From G963677085 sp963677085 (GTDB taxonomy: Bacteria > Planctomycetota > Planctomycetia > Pirellulales > Thermoguttaceae), in contig CAXXFH010000004.1 of the NCBI GenBank assembly GCA_963677085.2, forward strand, positions 4,216,001 through 4,280,000: 64,000 nucleotides of DNA, read 5' to 3'. Every line of letters begins with the position of its first letter. The stretch's first letter is position 1. Below the pieces are notes generated by a model. The model was not told the DNA's origin. It worked only from the letters and a program-made list of their open reading frames with translations, and made no database searches. Position numbers and translations under genes: made by a program. Positions 60,937 through 64,000 of the stretch are shown here, in pieces.

Positions 60937-63195
60937 CTAGAACCAGTCCCTCTGAACCGACTCATCGTCGAGATGGTGGGTGTCACGGCGGCCCACCGTC
61001 ATTAGCGAGTGGTTCAAGTCGGAAATTTGTCGCGAAAAGACGGCAAACGTGCCGCTTAGCCCCTCGAGCGACGATGACACCCAGCCCCGCAGCACCTCGA
61101 CCATCTCGTCCCGCCCCATGGTGGTGGCCGACAACGGTGTCCGGTCGCGACGCGTGATTTGGGCGACCGCCTCGGTCCAATCTGCCGGGATGTATTCCAG
61201 GCCGCTTTGCAGCATGGCAACGCCCTCTTCCTTGCTCATCCCGGCCCTCTCGACCATGCGATACGCGGCCAGCATCACCGCGGCGGCCGGCAGGTCGTCG
61301 GCCATCCCCAGCGAGTCGATTCCGGTCGCGTCTTCAAACTGTCGGACGAAATCGACCGCCTCGGGCCCGATGTTCTCGAGGTAGTCGTTCAGCGTCGCTC
61401 GGCGAACACTCGACGGCACCTGGTCGAGCTGCGACAGGGTGCGCAACAATTCCTTGTCATCGCCGTGAAGCAACTCGCCGGGTTGCCAGAGAAAGACATC
61501 CTCCGGCTGCGGCATCGCGAACATCGCATTGCCAGCATAGTACGAAGCACCCTCGGCCACGTCATACTGCTGCTCCCAGTAGGTCGTGTCGTTCTGCATG
61601 GCGTCCGACTGGCTGTCGTGCGAATCCTCGTCACCGGCTTCCGTACCCCCAGCTTCCGTGCCCGCGTCTTCCATGACGCCGTCTTGCTCATCGTACGGGC
61701 CGTAGACGTTGTAATAGTCTTCGCCGTAGATGTAATTGCCGTCGGAGTCGTATCCATACTCGTCGTCGTACCCAAAGCCGTACTCGTCGTACGCCTCGGG
61801 ATTATCGTCCGCTTCCATGCCCGTGTCGTAGGTGTCGATATCGTCGGTGTCGATGTACTCGTCTTCGTAGTTGTAGACGTCTCCCGAATCGTACCCGTAT
61901 TCGTCGTAGTATCCGTACTCGCCGTCATACGGGTAGTCGTCGTAGCCGTAGTCGTAACTGTGGTCGTCATAGGCCTCGTCCGTGGTGTCGGCCTGCGACT
62001 CTTCGGATTCCTCGCTTAAGCCTTCCGCGTAGCCATACTTCTCTGCGGGAGTAGAGTACTCGTAGGTATAGTCCGAGTCGGCAGCCTCATCGCGATAACT
62101 GTCGTCGTAGCTGTAGTCATCGTCGATCGTGGCGTCATAGCCGTAGCGATACAAGGCGCCTTCGGAGTAGGCCTCGGAGGCGTCGGTCGACTCATTGGCT
62201 TGCGGCGTGGCTTCACCGTGGTCCGCGTCGCTGTCGCTGGGCTCATCCTCGTCGTACCAGTATTCCTGGTACCACTCTTCGACCGCCGGATCTTCGCCGT
62301 AGCGATAGACATCTTCGCCGGCATCGTCGTAGAGATAGTCGTCGTGCTCGTAGCTATAGTCGCCGTACGAAGCGTCGTCCTCGGTGTCGCTCACGTAGGA
62401 GCTGTCTTCGAGGGGACATCCCAGTTCGGTGAAAAATTCGTAGTAGTCGCCGATCAGGGGCGCCGAGGCCTCTTCGCCTTGGCTTTCCTCGGTGACCTCG
62501 TCGGCGAAATCGTCGCCGTATTCGGCGTAGTAGTGCTCGTACTCGTAGCCGTCGCAATACTCGAGGTAGTCATCCTTGTATTCGGCGGCCGGGTCGTACG
62601 AATACTCGCCTTCGGTGTCTTGGGCGTCGACGTTCTGGGTGTCGGTATCCTGCGCTTCAGTGTCGGCCTGATTTTCGGTCAGATAGGTTTCGTACTCGTT
62701 GGAGTACTCAGCGTCGTAGTCGCCGTAGGGATACTCGTCGTAGCCGTAATCGTAGTCGTCATAGTCGTCGTAGTAGCTGTCGTCATAGTAGCTGCTGTCG
62801 TAGCCGTATTGTTCGTCGTACTCGTTGACGTAGGCTTCCGGCGTCTCAAGGGCTTCGCCGTGGGCGTAGTCATCGTCGTAGTTGTCGTCGTAGCCGTAGC
62901 CATACTCGTCGTAGTAATCGTGCTCATACTGGTAGTCGCCGTGATCGGCTGTGTCTTGGCTCAGCTCGTCGATGGCCGGCTCGGCTTGGCCGCCATCGTA
63001 TTGGCGCTGATACCAATCGTCCCAGTCTTCTGTTTGCTCGGCCTTTTCCATGGCGACCGATGCCTTCATGAAGAGTGGCACCTGAGGGCCGTAATCCATG
63101 GCTTCACAGAAGTGACCGTTTCCCGGTCCCAACGCCAAGACTGCACCACATACCATCGCAGTCAGCGTGGCTAATCCTAAGTGCGAACACCTCAT
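60937..63195 (-). CDS. Secreted Tyr/Asp/Glu-rich low-complexity protein
   Basis: 752 residues. A signal peptide covers about 1-30. From about 55 to 545 the sequence is dominated by Tyr, Asp, Glu, Gly and Ser in irregular short units such as Y-D-D-Y, Y-G-Y-D, E-Y-G-Y and D-D-Y-D-Y; 27 of the 86 residues from 87 to 172 are Tyr. Lys and Arg are almost absent, so the region is strongly acidic. The last 200 residues are an ordinary, mainly helical domain (DDKELLRTLSQLDQVPSSVR onward) without a recognised family. GGAGG precedes the ATG. Possible roles are cation binding, a Tyr-cross-linked matrix or an adhesive layer; none can be chosen from sequence. The antisense frames are shadows. Confidence 0.85.
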   Translation of the reverse strand: MRCSHLGLATLTAMVCGAVLALGPGNGHFCEAMDYGPQVPLFMKASVAMEKAEQTEDWDDWYQRQYDGGQAEPAIDELSQDTADHGDYQYEHDYYDEYGYGYDDNYDDDYAHGEALETPEAYVNEYDEQYGYDSSYYDDSYYDDYDDYDYGYDEYPYGDYDAEYSNEYETYLTENQADTEAQDTDTQNVDAQDTEGEYSYDPAAEYKDDYLEYCDGYEYEHYYAEYGDDFADEVTEESQGEEASAPLIGDYYEFFTELGCPLEDSSYVSDTEDDASYGDYSYEHDDYLYDDAGEDVYRYGEDPAVEEWYQEYWYDEDEPSDSDADHGEATPQANESTDASEAYSEGALYRYGYDATIDDDYSYDDSYRDEAADSDYTYEYSTPAEKYGYAEGLSEESEESQADTTDEAYDDHSYDYGYDDYPYDGEYGYYDEYGYDSGDVYNYEDEYIDTDDIDTYDTGMEADDNPEAYDEYGFGYDDEYGYDSDGNYIYGEDYYNVYGPYDEQDGVMEDAGTEAGGTEAGDEDSHDSQSDAMQNDTTYWEQQYDVAEGASYYAGNAMFAMPQPEDVFLWQPGELLHGDDKELLRTLSQLDQVPSSVRRATLNDYLENIGPEAVDFVRQFEDATGIDSLGMADDLPAAAVMLAAYRMVERAGMSKEEGVAMLQSGLEYIPADWTEAVAQITRRDRTPLSATTMGRDEMVEVLRGWVSSSLEGLSGTFAVFSRQISDLNHSLMTVGRRDTHHLDDESVQRDWF

Positions 63196-63815
63196 CTTCC
63201 CGTATCCTCCTCGGTAAGACCCGACCTGAGAGTGTGTGTTGAATTGTCCGAACGTGTTTCCCTGCCCACGCCCAGTGGCCTGGGTATTGCTGCTGGATAA
63301 CGGTATCGGGAAATTAAACTAGAGCCATTAGGCAATGCCGCATGCATACAGAACCTGCGTATGTCAAGTGGCGAGGGCAACTTTGGCGTTTGGTACGGTT
63401 CAGACAATCTTGTCGGTAGCCCGATCCGCAGTGGCCGAAGTGTCATTCGGGATGTCGCGATTGTAGCCCCACAAGAAGTGAAGATAGGCGGCCGTGGCAA
63501 ACTTTGCCGGTCGATGCGCCGTTGCCCGCAAAGTCTCACTTTGCTCCGAAAATTCTTATGAAAATCCGCAGGGGCCCTGGTCGACCTGGTTCGTCGATTC
63601 CGCACCATTCGTACCGATTTCGCAGTTTGCAGCGGCAACCCCACTGTTCTTCGTTTCCCTCGATAACGCAAGCTGGCATTCAATCCGTTTTGTCCAACCG
63701 ATATACTTCCAAGATTATGGCGTGCCACGCCCCCCCGGCCGCAGATGCGACGCGCGACATATTGCTACCGTGGCCCATACAGTGAGATATCAGGTACTTC
63801 GGGGCGGCTCCGCAG
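63196..63815. other. Intergenic region
   Basis: 620 bases upstream of the Tyr-rich gene. Short rightward frames near 63494-63835 lack ribosome sites and resemblance to known proteins. The promoter of the Tyr-rich gene should lie at the left end. Confidence 0.45.
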
Positions 63816-63936
63816 CTAGTACTTTGTTAACTTAAATTTACGGGTGCCACGGGCAGCTTGTGTGCCCGTGTTCGGCACTGGCTGACAAGCAGCCAGTGGC
63901 ACCCAACCCGTCATCTTAAGATTGCCAAAGCACTAG
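63816..63936. repeat. MITE-like family A element, best-preserved copy
   Basis: 121 bp. The ends are CTAGTACTTTG and, inverted, CTAGTGCTTTG, forming imperfect terminal inverted repeats of about 28-35 bases. The 63-bp core lies at 63842-63904, with GGGTGCCAC/GTGGCACCC enclosing two hairpins (CACGGGCA/TGCCCGTG and CACTGGCTG/CAGCCAGTG), a potential cloverleaf. There is no coding capacity. Confidence 0.75.
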
Positions 63937-64000
63937 GTTGAGAGGCCAGGTCGAGAGGTCAGCCGTGACACCTGCGAGATAGACAAACCGCGACCCAACA
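63937..64000. other. Right window edge, no feature recognised
   Basis: 64 bases after the repeat element with no recognised gene or motif. Confidence 0.4.

Noticed and set aside
61159..63174. Two rightward open frames (286 and 324 codons) rich in Val, Ile and Phe that look like membrane proteins
   Set aside because: They are antisense to the Tyr/Asp/Glu-rich gene; Asp and Tyr codons read backwards give Val codons, which explains both the length and the composition.
63494..63835. Short overlapping rightward frames near the right edge
   Set aside because: No ribosome site, no domain, and they end in a repeat element.

Overview
The window looks like part of a planctomycete chromosome, most likely of the Pirellulales type. 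This is inferred from the gene set: a FliW-CsrA-flagellin locus with a greatly enlarged flagellin, several giant secreted or membrane-anchored proteins without recognised homologues, small membrane proteins beginning with an Asn-Pro-Phe-x-Ser-Pro motif, and gene-poor spacers full of palindromic repeats. No rRNA, tRNA or CRISPR array was seen.

Layout. 0-6.6 kb is a motility block: flgG (cut by the window edge) and flgF leftward, then fliW, csrA and a 1217-residue flagellin rightward, with a sigma-28-like promoter and a strong terminator. 6.7-13.6 kb holds a leftward operon of an NtrB-type kinase, a Kelch protein and an NtrC-type sigma-54 activator. It is divergent from a TonB-dependent receptor whose long leader contains several strong hairpins, one covering the ribosome binding site. 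13.9-17.6 kb has a hypothetical gene, an inositol-monophosphatase-family enzyme and a secreted GH5 glycosidase. 17.8-28.4 kb is a two-gene operon for 1116- and 2420-residue envelope proteins that appear to contain three copies of one ectodomain-plus-membrane architecture. 28.5-39.4 kb is mixed: HDOD protein, RimI, a metallophosphoesterase, a TadG/VWA protein, a CAP protein, a class II aldolase divergent from a GntR regulator, GlgB and a degenerate RNase H-like protein.

40-55 kb is an accessory region: small hypothetical genes, two paralogous nucleotidyltransferase-HEPN genes (one broken by an in-frame amber codon), other HEPN-like genes, an OleA-like thiolase, a class I amidotransferase-like protein without its nucleophile, a divergent AnmK, and an intact IS4-family insertion sequence with an 11-bp target duplication. 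It also carries at least two families of MITE-like or REP-like palindromic elements. 55-64 kb returns to chromosomal genes: tsaD, a 1371-residue VWA/STN/DUF2135-like secreted protein, and a 752-residue secreted protein dominated by Tyr, Asp and Glu.

How the genes fit together. FliW, CsrA and flagellin form the known post-transcriptional switch in which free FliW sequesters CsrA and flagellin sequesters FliW; GGA motifs in the flagellin leader fit this. The kinase-Kelch-activator operon may control a sigma-54-type promoter candidate in front of the TonB receptor. The repeat elements shape gene ends: two genes take their stop codons from the end of the same repeat family. The least explained items are the Tyr/Asp/Glu-rich secreted protein, the triplicated giant envelope modules and the HEPN-rich, repeat-rich island.
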